From Aurelia coerulea (Eukaryota; Cnidaria; Scyphozoa; Semaeostomeae; Ulmaridae): a stretch of 64,000 nucleotides of DNA. Below, piece by piece: positions 19,816 to 32,517 of this stretch. Location of the stretch: positions 10,640,501 through 10,704,500 of the forward strand of contig CM076960.1 of the NCBI GenBank assembly GCA_039566865.1. The letters are read 5' to 3'. A program made the position numbers and the translations under genes. The notes under the pieces were generated by a model. The model ran no database searches. It saw only the letters and a program-made list of their open reading frames with translations, and had not been told where the DNA came from. The first letter of the stretch is position 1. Every line of letters begins with the position of its first letter.

Positions 19816-22800
19816 GATATATTGTGACAATGTAAATGCCGAGGTATTCGAAGAATATGGGTGTGAACATTTTCTATTGGGCTTCTTTCAAACCCTAAAA
19901 CCCCTTTAACGACCGTACTGTTTAATATAATTCCTTGATGTCCTTGAATCCACCTAAATACTTTACGTCACAAGTCAAAACTCGACCCAGATCTCCCGGA
20001 CACTTTTTTGAGCAGAAAGTTGATTTTCAAATGGCGATATCTAAAAAACGGTTTAGTTTTGGAAATTTTAATGTTGGAATTTGAAATCAGCACACTCGAA
20101 TTAGCGTTTTTCATATAAAATGTTTCGCGTCATATTCACTTAAATGCTTTGAGTTCCTCTTTTCATATCAAACTACCAGAATTTATTTGTGATCGATTCA
20201 CCTTCAAATGACCCACATTTGGTTGCTGTATTGCATGAAAGCATATTCAGGTCTTTTACAAATTTAGCAATAATTCCACAATGTTGTGTCAGTTATTACA
20301 GTTATTACCCATCGCCAGTTTTTTTATCTCTGAATTTTACAATTGGGCACTTGGTGGAAAGAACAATTTGATAAGAAATCTCTAATTCTTCTTTATTTTT
20401 TCTCAGATACTGCAACATCAAATATGCTTGCTCCAGAACTCCTTCAATTTGCAAATTTTTTCTGGACCCTGCAAGATGTTCAAGACAGGATTCCCAAAAG
20501 AAGAATGGACACTGTTTGAATGGGGTGAATTTTAGCAAGTCTTGAGGTATTGAAATATCTCCATTTCAGCTGGTGTAAAAATTTCCAAGTATGTAAAAAA
20601 TTTCCAACGAATTTCAGATTGATTCCTTTCCTGCTCCAAAGGTTTGAATGATTCTAAATAAGTTGGTGATGTGGATGGAATGCAGCTGTAAAGTCTTAAG
20701 GCATTTTTCTGTGACTACACCTGATAATTGTTGTATTTTCTTGTTTGAAATCCTTAGCTAGCCATAAATAGTAGGATCTTGTAAATTTGGAATTTTGTTG
20801 AAACTTTATTTTACCATTAGATTGAAAGATCCAGAATAGAAAATTATGCTCAAGATGGAGGGGAGGAGGGGCGGAACTTTTTATCAAGATGCATTGTATT
20901 CCAATTAAGAATTTTAATGATTTCATAAGGATTCAATCAGGATGCCATGTATCAAATGGTAATAATTACTCACTGCCATCTTTGAAGTAGTCAGTGCCTG
21001 ATGAAAAAGGTGATGAGTTTGAAGCAGAGGTGTAGGAACCATGGGGGCACTGGGAGCACATGCCCCCCCCCAAACTGTGCAATTACGATGAAAAATTGTC
21101 CTTTTTGTTTCGGGAAGTGTCTGTCCTTGTAGTATTATGCCCCCAAGTTTAAGATGCTTTCTACGGCTCTGGTTTGAAGGAGTACTGTATTGCAGCACAT
21201 TGGCTCCTAAAAACAATTGTATCCTACTGTTGTAAAACTGGCACTATTTCGTACCTCAGAAGCACATTGTGACAGAGTTTACCACAACAGGATGTCATTG
21301 CTTTTAGGGGTCAATCACCAGCGTACATTTAATACCAACATTAACTCTTAATCAGTTGCTAGAATTTAAGGGGATGGAATTTGCCCCCCCCCCCTTCAAG
21401 AAGAGAGCTCTGCTTTCTGCTTGTTGCCCAAATTGTGGCAAGAAATACACCCAGAACTGTCATAGTAGCCTCCATCTCCTCTTTTTATCTGCTTCACACA
21501 AAATGAAAGGGAGTTTGCAATACAATGATCACCTAGTTATTTTGTTATATCGAGGAAATCCAGTAAAGAATGTTCATGAGCCAATGCCACGCTATCATTC
21601 AATTTTTGGCTCTTCGAGTTTGGTCTGCATCCACCACTGGCCTGGATGTTTCTTGTTAAATTTGAAAGGAGCCTAGTATTGAAACTAAAACTGATTGATA
21701 ACAATCTTTTGCTGGACGTTGTGAAATAAGCTACAAAAAGTCATTCTTAAGTCAGTTCTTCATTTCGATCGTCACTGCTAGCTATAGCATCAGCTGATTC
21801 ACTTTCTGCTTTCCACCGTTGTGATTGTCACGTGATCACTTCGCCTCGTTTCCAAGAGCCATGCATGACCTTCCTGCGCGCGCATAAGAAACATTTCTGG
21901 TCTTTGCTCTGGTAAACAGAAAGAATGACGTATACTTTCCTGCTTTCCCGCCAGACGCAAAAAGTCGTTGGATTCGAGGTCTGGGTTGGAGAGAGGATCC
22001 CTTCTGTTACGAGGCTTATGGGTCTTAGGACAGCTTTTCAGGTACATTTTGGGCACTTTATTTCCTTATTTAGATCGTGAACTTGAAATCAATAGATTTG
22101 AAGAGTTCAATTAATCTTTCGCGAAAGTCCTGTGCCAGCCATTTACCAGAAAAATATTGCTCTCCCCAAACCCTTTTTTCAAATTTCAAAATGGTCTATT
22201 GCAGCCTGTAGGTTCTTAATCCATTTTGTTTCAATACGCAGGTTTTTACTGAACGAATTACACAAAAGACTACGAACAAAGCCACCATACGACACTTCAA
22301 GCACGCTACCAAAGGGAGAAAAAGATCATGACTACCTCCTGGCCTTGTACACGAAGATCATACATCTAAAAATATAACTAAATATACAACTGCGATATGC
22401 TATATATAAACGACTTTACCGATAAACACTTGAGCCACTTATGTCAGGCTAGGAAAGGTATTATGAACAATCAGAACCCCAGCCGAGAGAGCAACAACGA
22501 CAACAAATGTCCCCGCAACTGCTCCTCACCCAGTACACCGGTCTGTAACAGTTTGATTGCGACCTAAATCCACCTTCCTCCATCAAAATTTGTAGTCTGA
22601 TCTATTAGATCGTAGTTAGATGATTTACAGACAAAAGAAGGATGCGAGAACGATGGGAAAAAGTTTCATGGATGTCCTTTTAGTAAAGCTGAATTGACGG
22701 CACAAATTATGAATACATAGAATAGATCTTATATAATTGTCGTATCATATCATTAATCTAAACTGTTTTCCCTTTAGTGGTACTTTTAATATCCGACTCA

Positions 22801-22904
22801 AAGGTGAAAATATATTCGAATGCAACATGGTTCGAAAGGAAACTTTTTAAATAATAAAAAAAAAACAGATTGTGTTGACTGACGAATTGTGTTGACTGAT
22901 TGAC
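19816..22904. other. SLC22 intron; no gene recognised
   Basis: Several short open frames exist here but none shows a recognisable domain or splice structure. C-runs at 21063-21071 and 21385-21394 are low-complexity. The stretch near 21025-21190 reads like a decayed dispersed repeat, without coding evidence. Confidence 0.35.
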
Positions 22905-22966
22905 ATAGATTGACGAAGATTTTTAATCGAAACGTTCTTGATTTTAACAGTTCTGTTTTTAACAAC
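22905..22966 (+). mobile_element. PLE 3' terminal fragment with hammerhead-like motif
   Basis: The sequence 'GACGAAGATTTTTAATC' followed by 'GAAACGTTC' and 'GATTTTAACAGTTCTG' is the same 3' terminal block found at every PLE end in this window, directly followed by (AAT)n. In this copy the first core base is T instead of C (TTGACGA). No coding part of the PLE is attached. Confidence 0.7.

Positions 22967-23037
<71 letters not shown>
22967..23037. repeat. (AAT)n microsatellite
   Basis: About 23 AAT units lie between a PLE 3' end and the 5'-truncated REL-type LINE. The poly-Asn and poly-Leu open frames across it are artefacts of the repeat. Confidence 0.95.
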
Positions 23038-23039
<2 letters not shown>

Positions 23040-24084
23040 TGGACAGTGTGGACAGGCTATATCTTCCCAGAAAGGAAGGAGGTAGAGGACTTATTTCGAT
23101 AGAAGATTGTGTTGATATCGCAGAGCTGAGTCTCAAGGAATATGTAATGAAAAGCAAAGAGAAACTGATATCTGCAGCCAGAGGAAGCGTAACAGAAGAG
23201 GTAGAAAGTGCGGAATCTTACAAGAAAAGACGAAACGAAGAGAGAGGAACAAATATCTGGGGAAAGGAACTTCACGGGCAGCATTTTAGACAGATGAAAG
23301 ACGTAGGAGCAAAGGAGTCGTGGACGTGGCTACAGAAGGGAGAACTAAAGAAAGAAACCGAAGGAATGATAATGGCTGCACAGTCACAGTCCCTCAGAAC
23401 GAATGCCATAAAAGCAAGGATTGATAAAAGCAGGGAAGATGCAAAATGCAGGATGTGCAGTGAAAAGGATGAAACAATCCACCACATTGTAAGCGGATGT
23501 AGCAATCTTGCGCAAAAAGAATACAAACGCCGACATGACTGCGTAGCCAGAGCACTCCACTGGGATATTTTACGTCAGCGAGGGTTTGAAATTAGTGACA
23601 AGTGGTACCAACATCAACCTGAGAGCGTTGTTGAAAATGAACACTTCAAAGTATTATGGGACTTTACAGTACAGACGGATCTTGAAATACATGCGAGAAG
23701 GCCAGACATCATAATAGTGGATAAAAATTTGAATGAAACGATCATAATAGACGTAGCCATACCAGTTGATGTGAACATAAGAAACAAGGAACAGGAAAAG
23801 ATCACAAAGTACCAAGATCTAGCCAGAGGAATCAGAAAGATTTGGAATGTGTCAACCAAGGTCATCCCAATTGTCATAGGTGCCCTTGGCACTGTAACAG
23901 GCAGACTTGAACAGTACCTGAAGGAAATAGGTGTAACAACAAGAATTGAGTTAATCCAGAAGTCAACCCTTCTAGGCACGCTTGATATCTAAGGACACTA
24001 GATGTGACCCGATATCTTGGAGAGTAATTCCAAATGTTAATTCATTTGTGCGTAACATTCATAATAATAATAATAATAATAAAT
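23038..24084 (+). mobile_element. 5'-truncated LINE with restriction-like endonuclease (R4/Dong-like), in an (AAT)n tract
   Basis: The coding part runs in one open frame to the stop near 23992. It starts with 'VDRLYLPRKEGGRGLISIED' (end of the reverse transcriptase/thumb). A zinc knuckle follows, 'CRMCSEKDETIHHIVSGC', then a restriction-enzyme-like endonuclease: 'ARRPDIIIVDKN' and 'IIIDVAIP' give the PD..D..K-type core. The tail is (AAT)n at 24060-24084. Only the last third of the protein is present. Dong elements of the R4 clade are known to insert in TAA repeats, matching the flanks here. Clade is inferred. Confidence 0.75.
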
Positions 24085-24962
24085 TGAACTAAACCACCAT
24101 AAAAAATTAACCGAAATAAAATGAATAAAAACACAACTGTTAAAATCTTGAACGTTTCGATTAAAAATCTTCGTCAGCACTACTTTCTAAAGGACAACCG
24201 AGAATTTATACTACGTGATAAACAAGGCAAGGTAAAACTAAAGATAAAGTCAAATTACATTTTTACTACAAAGAACCCTATTCCCAGGAAACATGACTAC
24301 CCCCGCAAATTAATACCAAGTGGGAATGAAAATCACGTTTTGTTCCAAACTGTTTTTTAGCGTAAACAAGAAAATGAAATGGTTGGCACATTAGCAAATG
24401 TTCACCCTGGAGGATCAAAATAATCACAGACCAAACCTCCAAGGGATCCAGCCGGCAACCCCACGACCCTCCCATCTAGCCTTTCAATGATTCGCAAATT
24501 GCTGAATCCTGAATGGCTTGATAGGGGATTCCACCCTAACGCCACATGCAAAAAAACATGAAGCCAAATAGGAAGACCATAGAGCACTGCCAGCAAAACC
24601 CCCCAGAGACATCAGATACAATGGCAGGAATTAGGCCACGCCACACGCAAACATATCGAGTTCTACATCTGCAGCCCGTTCATTCAAACCTTTGGGTAAA
24701 AAAGTTCCCAGCCTGTATTGCCAAAAAAGTTCCTTACGTCGCAATGAAAAGACATCATCAGCCTCATCAATCATTTTAACCCTAACCGCGAATTTACCAT
24801 TGTGGCTCCCCTCAAAGAAATGACTGAAAAAGCTTGCTTGTGGGATTAATTTACCCCTCCCAAGTGATCCCTCGTTATGTTTGCGTGCGTAAGTTCTGAA
24901 ATATGATTTGTAAACATTGAATCTTTGCCTAAATTTTGTTTTGGTGCTACCTACCATAATAA
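24085..24962 (-). mobile_element. 5'-truncated Penelope-like element (GIY-YIG part and 3' end)
   Basis: The coding remnant starts at 'VGSTKTKFRQRFNVYKSYF' (end of the GIY-YIG nuclease core) and runs to 'ERAADVELDMFACGVA' with a stop at about 24631. The 3' untranslated region follows with the conserved hammerhead-like block (24151-24177). Only the PLE endonuclease end remains. At its 5' junction the sequence turns back on itself (see finding at 24938-24985). It is almost identical to 38853-39690. Confidence 0.85.
24151..24177 (-). ncRNA. Hammerhead-like core at PLE end (N7 = C)
   Basis: The minus strand reads CTGACGA, a GATT-TTT-AATC stem-loop, then GAAACGTT. Core residues match CUGANGA...GAAA, with one extra A between the core and the stem. 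Confidence 0.45.
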
Positions 24963-25073
24963 TAGGGGTAGGTAGCACCAAAACAATAAGATAAAAGAAT
25001 AATAATATTAAAACAAAACCATCATCAAAAATAACAGAAAAAAGTATATGAAAAACAAAACTGTTAAAAGCAA

Positions 25074-25101
25074 AACGTTTCGATTATAAAATCTTCATCA
25101 G
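25074..25101 (-). ncRNA. Hammerhead-like core at PLE end (N7 = T)
   Basis: The minus strand reads CTGATGA, a GATT-TTAT-AATC stem-loop, then GAAACGTT. All conserved core bases are present. Confidence 0.45.
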
Positions 25102-25151
25102 TATAATAATAATAATAATAATAATATAAAAACACCACTGTTTATTTGAAT

Positions 25152-25176
25152 ACGTTTCGATAAAAATCTTCTTCAG
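25152..25176 (-). ncRNA. Hammerhead-like core at PLE end (N7 = A)
   Basis: The minus strand reads CTGAAGA, a shortened GAT-TTTT-ATC stem-loop, then GAAACGTA. Helix I could pair GAA(C)T before the core with TTCA after the putative cleavage site. Confidence 0.45.
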
Positions 25177-25200
25177 TTCAGTTAATAATAATAATAATAA

Positions 25201-26197
<997 letters not shown>

Positions 26198-26551
26198 TGA
26201 TCTTTTGACAGGTTGACTTGTTTTTTTTAAGGACCTATCATCCTACCTATTGACAATCGTTGCAGTTTAAATTAAGGTAAAAAGTAGAATAAAATGAAAA
26301 TAGAGTAATGTACAACGCAAGAGCCATTGCTTCTAGTCTTAATTTCATGCTGAGATCTTCTGAAGTAGCCATTCAGGTCTTTGCTGTCCCATGACGTTAT
26401 CTTTGCTCTTGGGTTGAAAATTCTGGAGGTTCTATTTTGAATATAATGTAGCTTGTTTACTGTTCCTTGGGGTACGGAAAGCTGTAGTGGGTAGCAGTAC
26501 AACAGTAGTGGCCATATCATTGCTATATGTATATCGATTCTGCTACATAAG

Positions 26552-27285
26552 GGCCCGGGGGTTACTTGGTCTGGTCTACGAAAATACGGGGACGTGCCGC
26601 TGGAAAATCTGAAAAGACACCCTGTCAATTGAGTTTCTTCATACAAAATTGTACGCTGCTCTGGGAATTTGATGGAAATTTGATAGAAATCTATCAAAAA
26701 AGCGGAAATGTTGCCATGCAAACGATTTAAATCACACTCGCAGAGTGCAAATGGCTTACAACAACGACGTTTGAGGTCCCCTTCACGATGCAGGCACTGG
26801 GCTGCGGTTGAACTGGGGAATTGTGCCCCAGTAGCAACCGCAGCTTAGGATATGCGTGTGGGGGTTCCCTCGCGCGTTGCGTCCGCCGTCTCTCTGGGAG
26901 GTGGGCGTCGCTCCGTACCTCGTAGGGAAGGCATGATTTTATCTTGTAAATAATCCACTAAATGTTCTTATTGATTAGCTTTAGGAATTAATCTGTAAAT
27001 GCTGCAAATTTAGTAAAGTAGGCCTAAATGAGATGTAATTTAGCTATTCTTTTTATCTTATGTAGCCTACGTTAAATAAATTAATGATGATGATGATGAT
27101 GATGATGATGACGACGTTACGTAGTCAATTTTACAAAATATGGACCCTGTCATGAGCCGAATTTACAAAAGGGATACTCTGTCCCGGAGTAGGAATCCTG
27201 AAAATGAAACCCTGTTCGGCGGCAGGTCCCCGTACGGAAAAAAATATATGAGTACCCCCTTCCCCCCGGGTAAGGGCTGAATTTT
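26552..27285. mobile_element. Decayed TIR DNA element inserted in the LINE
   Basis: Both ends read inward as CCCGGGGG..TAC followed by 'TACGGGGAC.TGCCGC', an inverted-repeat type I recall as common in anthozoan genomes. The arms have diverged and the target duplication is unclear. The LINE coding sequence is interrupted exactly here (between 'IREKFSP' and 'MIWPLLLY'). Confidence 0.5.
26772..27110 (+). mobile_element. Short retroposon (SINE-like) with (TGA)n tail
   Basis: This 339-bp unit is flanked by ACGACGTT at 26764-26771 and 27111-27118. The 5' half is GC-rich and contains a strong hairpin (GCTGCGGTTG..CTGGGG at 26801-26818 pairing with CCCCAG..CAACCGCAGC at 26826-26844). The 3' half is AT-rich and ends in 'GCCTACGTTAAATAAATTAA' and a TGA-repeat tail. 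A second, minus-strand copy of the 3' half lies at 57277-57610. No tRNA A/B boxes were recognised. Confidence 0.6.
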
Positions 27286-27850
27286 TCGCGAATACGAGAT
27301 AAAAACTTTACTCTGGCTGATGCTTTTTTTGTACACATTATCAAAATGTATATGTAGGTTCAGATGGTTCTCCAATGTACTTGTATGATTTTGTCTCATG
27401 AATAGTTTGATTGTAAACTTTGATGTCCATGTTTGGCTGTTTGGACAACTTTTGATGTGATCCATATAGCAAAAATTTAGTTCTACCTTTTTTCAAGTTA
27501 ATGAACAAGTTATTTTCATTCTGCAACCTATTTCATTTAAGTTCTTTCGTGCACAATATATCGTCGGCATACGATATAATACCAGCAACAGTGAGCGGAA
27601 TATGGAATGATGTCGTTGATTATCAGCCTAAAAAGAAGGGGCCCCAGGATGGATCCTTGTGGGACATCACATGTAACATTTTCTTCGCATGAGCTGGTGT
27701 TATCAAATATTACTGTTTGTTTCCTATTAAAGAGATAATCACCCATCCATTGTAATTCCACATCATCCATACAATCACCTGGCCATTGTTCCAGCAAGGT
27801 TACATGACGTGCTGTTTCGAAGGTTTACGGAGGTCAATATAGACAGCACC

Positions 27851-28137
27851 ATAACATAGCCTCTGGAACAGCATGCCAGATGTGATAAAGAGCAGCGAAA
27901 CGGTCGCTTCCTTTTGAAAAAAAAAACAAAACATGGGCTGGGGAAGGATGCAATTGTAAATTATGCCGTTTATTGTAAATATTATGGTTTGCTGTATTTC
28001 AGTTATGTATATAAATTGGTTTTTGTTAGCTTACCTTACTCTTTTAAAGAGCATGAGCCATTAGTACCTAATATACCAACTGTAAATAAGGAGTATTATT
28101 ATTATTATCATTATTATATTATTATTATTATTATTCA
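27851..28137. other. SLC22 intron with ATT-rich microsatellite
   Basis: Unassigned sequence ending in an interrupted (ATT)n tract at 28096-28135 that abuts the 5' end of the next PLE. Confidence 0.5.
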
Positions 28138-28634
28138 GGGGTAGTAGTGTGGGATAGGGAAGACTACATTTTGGAAGCGCTAAACCAGCTTGGGGATTCA
28201 AACGTATATCTTAAACTTGATAGCGATCCATCGGAACGTCTACAGAATATCATCGATGATGCTATTGGCATTATTAGGGAACGAGGGGATATTGATGAAA
28301 AAACATTAGAGTATTTTTTAGTTGATAACCCCAAGGTAGGACGCTTCTATCTCTTGCCAAAAATCCATAAAAGATTGAATAGTGTCCCAGGAAGACCTGT
28401 CATCTCCAATTCAGGTTACTTTACGGAGAATATTTCGGAATTTTTGGATCATAACTTGCAACCATTGGCTAAAAAAGTACATTCTTATATAAAAGATACA
28501 AATCATATTTTGCAGAAGCTTGATGAAATGGATGGTCTTCCACAGGACGCTATTTTATGTACAGTAGATGTAGCTGGTTTGTATCCAAGCATACCACATG
28601 ACGAGGGATTAGAATCCATACGCGAAGCGCTTAA

Positions 28635-29784
28635 GGTAACTCTGCTTTCCGCTCTAGTGCACAGCGAGATGCCGTTTCGCAAAACCACTCTCCTCAGAAA
28701 ACAGTTAATTTCTCCAATATTATTCGGTCTATCGAAAAGCGGTAAAAAGGATGTTGTTCTGTATAATCTGGGCAATCGAAAGATGTATAAATCGCAATGT
28801 TTCCGTCAACCCTGGCTTCGAAAATCTTTGCTCAAATCTTTTTGCTGATTTCAGAAAAGTGGATTTTCCTTCAAAACTACTCGAAAAAGTTTCGATTTTT
28901 TTTCGCTCCATCTTCAGCTAAGTAGTTGATCTACAACTCTGCCAAGTCTGATTGAAAAAGCTAGGCTAGATTTCCTGCAATCGAATTTTACATTTCTGTT
29001 TACTTTTCGACATCGAAGGGGAAAAGCGTTGGTCAACAGTTTAGCTCATGCAGAACGATTTGAACGCCCGTAGAATGTTTTTGCAAAAAAATTAGTTCTG
29101 AATCTAAGATCTATGCTCATTGTGGACTCTAAAAGAAATTGATAATCTGTGAATGCTTACGAAAGTCTCGAAAGGCACCCAAAGCATGGTTTCGTGAAGT
29201 TGCTGGTACAAATCAGTAATTTTTAATCAATAGATGCAAATGATACTTTTACAAGCGCACTAAGGATGTCTTTTGAGACCTGCGTATGGTATTCCCAGAA
29301 GATGACCTTCATTTGTTTGCCAATGGAAAAAATTCTGAAAGTTATTTCAAGCCTGAGCTTTTGCAAGCGTGCTTCATAATCTGTTGACCAAGGTTTCTCC
29401 ATTTCGCTGTCGAAAAGTAAACAGAAATACGAAATTCGATTGCAGGAAATCTAGCCTAGCTTTTTCAATCAGACTTGGCAAAGTTGTAGATCAACAACCT
29501 AGCTAAAGATGGAACGAAAAAAAATCGAACATTTTTCGAGTAGTTTGGAGATAAATCCACTTTTCTGAAATTAGCAAAAAGATTTGAACTAGGATTTGTG
29601 AAACCAGGGTTGACGGAAACATTGCGATTTATAAATCTTTCAATTGCCCAGATTATACAGAACATTATCCTGTTTACCGCTTTTCGATAGGCCGAATAAT
29701 ATTGGAGAAATTAACTGTTTTCTGAGGAGAGTGGTTTTGCGAAGCGGCATCTCGCTGTGCACTAGAGCGGAAAGCAGAGTTACC
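28635..29784. mobile_element. TTAA-flanked foldback element (piggyBac/Kolobok-type target)
   Basis: A 1150-bp non-autonomous element with arms of about 380 bp each (28635-29016 and 29405-29784) and ends GGTAACTCTGCTTTCC / GGAAAGCAGAGTTACC. TTAA flanks it at 28631-28634 and 29785-29788. TTAA duplication is characteristic of piggyBac and Kolobok. No transposase is encoded; open frames in the arms are mirror images. Confidence 0.85.
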
Positions 29785-30415
29785 TTAATTCCAGAGAGGA
29801 TCAGTCAGTTTCTACAGATAGTTTAGTTGAATTGACGAAATTGGTGCTAAAAAACAACTTGTTTGAGTTTAACGGGGAGTTTTTCCAGCAAGTTAGGGGT
29901 ACAGCTATAGGAACAAAATGTGCACCATCATACGCTATTCTATTTCTTGCGTCTTTGGAACAAAAACTCTTTGATCAACATGTAGAAAAACCTTGGCTAT
30001 GGTGGCGCTACATCGATGACGTCTTCTTGGTTTGGACACACGGGGAGGAAAAGTTGTTTGAATTCATTGATTTCCTCAATTCAGCACACCACTCCATTAA
30101 GTTCACAGCAGAATACTCTAAAGAGACAATAAGTTTTCTGGATGTTCAGGTAATTAGAAAAGGTGACAGGATTGTTACTGATCTGTACACGAAACCGACT
30201 GATACACATCAACTTCTCCATCATTCCTCATGCCATCCAACTCACACGAAGAGGGGCATACCATATGGGCAAGCTCTCCGCCTCCATCGTATTTGTTCAG
30301 AAGAAACGTTCTTTGCAAACCGCCTAGGAGAGCTGGAGACACACCTTTTGGACAGGGGGTATAGTAAGGGGGAAATTGATATTCAGGTCAATAGGGTTAA
30401 AGGGTTGGATCGTAG

Positions 30416-32517
30416 CACTGTGATCCAGGAAAAGGAAAAAAATATCGAAACGGTTATTATGATATATGGTCTTAAAGAGGATATTTTAAGGATCAAAACG
30501 AAGCAAAAAGTAGAACTTTATGACTTCTGAGTCCGGAGATATTTGCTTCCAAAGTTGAATGAAATTGACATTGTTTACTTTTCATGTAATTTTTGGTCAA
30601 TTTCTACAGAATGCTCATTACAACAACAAGTTCATTTACTAATATCTTTGCCCAGGGTTATCCGATTTTAATTCAGTTTTTTTTAATTGATAGAACAACA
30701 TGTCCGCTTACAAGAGAGTCCCTCATTGCTTCTTCCAGAACCCATTTTTTTGTTTTCTTGTTATTTTTCCTAAATGCGCTTATTTTCCTGAAATAGACAC
30801 CAAAAACGCTAAACTTGAGATTAAAAGTACAAAATAGAAAAATTAAGGACGAATATGTCTACCGAACCTAGATTTTATTACAGCAGCACATTTCAGCAGA
30901 TAGTCTGCCAAAGCAATCACTCAGGATCGTGCAGGGAAAAAAGTTATACCGGGTGCGCCAAAATAAACTATGCACGTTTGACAGGCCGCAATAAATCGTA
31001 CACTCGATCGATTTTGATGATTTATGACTTAATCGCTAGCAGAAAGCCTGAATTAGACACTGGGAATTTTTGCAAATTTTATCATTTTCAATTTTTAGAG
31101 CTAGAAGCGAGTTTCCTAAAATCTTAGTTTTTGAAAACACTGAAAACGATAAAAAACACATCGATCAAGTTTTCTAAATGATCGACATGAATCGACAAAG
31201 AGAGAACTTGTTATTGGTGATTTGCGATTCAGAAATCAACGAATTTTAATCTGCTATATGAGAGTTCGTACTAAACCCCCAAATCCTCCTGAAACATTTT
31301 CTCTTTGTTCATTCATGTTGAATCTTTCAAAATTTGATCGACGTTTTTTGATCCTTTTCAATGTTTTCGAAAAAGGAACATTTTAAGAAACTCGCTTCTA
31401 GCTCTAAAAACAGAGCTCGGAAAAATTTGAAAAAAAAGTCCTAGAATCTAATTCAGGCTTTCTGCTAAAGGATAAGTCATAAATCTTCAAAATCGGTCCA
31501 ATGTACGATTTATTGTGGCCTGCCAAACGTGCATAGTTTATTTTGGCGCACCCGGTATGATTTTGAAAGTGGCCACTACCACTTTTTTGCTATCTTCAGC
31601 CCCCATTATTTTCATGTGCGCCTTTAAACAAACGCAAATCCTGTAACTCATGCTTACAATATACCATTCTGAATGGTTTTATCCTTGTCTAAAATTGCAT
31701 GTTCAGACCATGCTATCCCAGGGGTCAAGACAGTTTAGTTAGAGAGCCACAAAATGCCTCTGCGGAGGAGCCTTTTCCTCCAATTTCACTATCACTTTTG
31801 TCAGAACACTTGTTGAAAAAGGATAAAATCATTCAGAATGATATATCTTAAGCATGAGGTACAGGATTTGCGTTTGTCTGAAGGTGCACATGAAAATAAT
31901 GGGGGCTCAAAATAGCAAAAAAGTAGTAGTGGTCACTTTCAAAAATGAAATGACTTTTTTCTCTGCACGATCCTGAGTGATTGCTTTGGCAGACTATCTG
32001 CTGAAATGTGCTGCTGTGATAAAATCTAGGTTTGGTAGACATATTCGTCCTTAATTTTTCTATTTTGTACTTTTAATCTGAAATAACGCATTTTTGGTGT
32101 CCATTTCAGGAAAAATAAGTGCATTTAGGAAAAACAACAAGAGAACAAAAAATTGGGACCCAGTTGAAGCAATGAGCAACTCCCTTGCAAGGCGACAAGT
32201 AGTTCTATCAATTAAAGGAAACAGAGCTAAAATCGGATAACCCTGGGCAGAGATATTAGCAAATGAATTTGTTGTTGTAATGAGCATTCTGTAGAAATTG
32301 ACCAAAAATTACATGAAAAATAAACAATGTCAATTTCATTCAACTTTGCAAGTGAATATCTCCGGACTCAGACGTCACAAAAGTCTACTTTTTGCTTTGT
32401 TTTGATCCTTAACATATCCTCTTTAAGACCATATTTCATTACGACGGTTTTGATTAAATTTGATTTTTGCAATATTTTGTATTTTCTTCCTATATGTTTG
32501 CATTCTGGATCACTGTG
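30416..32517. mobile_element. Foldback element with RSS-like CACWGTG ends and 5-bp target duplication (Transib-like)
   Basis: A 2102-bp element whose ends read inward CACTGTGATCCAG (left) and CACAGTGATCCAG (right), flanked by CGTAG at 30411-30415 and 32518-32522. Arms of roughly 670-700 bp nearly meet around a loop of about 120 bp near 31690-31810. Transib transposons and RAG-type transposons make 5-bp duplications and have CAC-starting termini, so the class is inferred. No transposase is present. The left arm carries the TA-flanked element at 30949-31555. Confidence 0.75.
30949..31555. mobile_element. TA-flanked foldback MITE nested in the Transib-like element
   Basis: A 607-bp element with ends CCGGGTGCGCCAAAATAAAC in both inward directions and arms of about 280 bp. 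TA flanks it at 30947-30948 and 31556-31557. Removing it restores the match between the two arms of the surrounding element. A TA target suggests the Tc1/mariner superfamily; no coding sequence. Confidence 0.8.

Larger units (their letters stand above)
25000..25186 (-). mobile_element. Two solo PLE 3' ends separated by (AAT)n
   Basis: Two separate copies of the PLE terminal block lie in minus orientation at about 25045-25101 and 25128-25176. Each is flanked by short (AAT)n, with no coding part attached. They look like extreme 5' truncations or recombinational leftovers. Confidence 0.65.
26265..27850 (-). pseudogene. LINE reverse transcriptase remnant with a nested TIR element
   Basis: The minus-strand reading is 'VELQWMGDYLFNRKQTVIF', 'VPQGSILGPLLF' and 'INDIIP' (27560-27790), then 'NNLFINLKKGRTKFLLYG' and 'NETKSYKYIG'-like sequence (27341-27526), 'KKASARVKFLSRIREKFSP' (about 27275-27330). 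After an inserted block, 'MIWPLLLYCYPLQLSVPQG' and 'LHYIQNRTSRIF' (26440-26540) complete the C-terminal third of a CR1/L2-like ORF2. Several frameshifts are present. The catalytic box is scrambled ('SAHCCWYYIVCRRYIV'). Confidence 0.75.

Noticed and set aside
22967..23037. Poly-Asn (plus) and poly-Leu (minus) open frames across (AAT)n
   Set aside because: Pure microsatellite; only the downstream VDRLYLPRK part is a real former protein.
28147..28848. A 233-residue PLE protein ending at 28848
   Set aside because: The PLE reading ends at 28634; the remainder is foldback arm read by accident.
29832..30530. A 232-residue PLE protein ending at 30530
   Set aside because: PLE sequence ends at 30415; beyond is the CACTGTG foldback element.
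30416..32517. ProtoRAG-type element encoding RAG1/RAG2
   Set aside because: No recombinase coding sequence is present; only the termini and the 5-bp duplication resemble that group.
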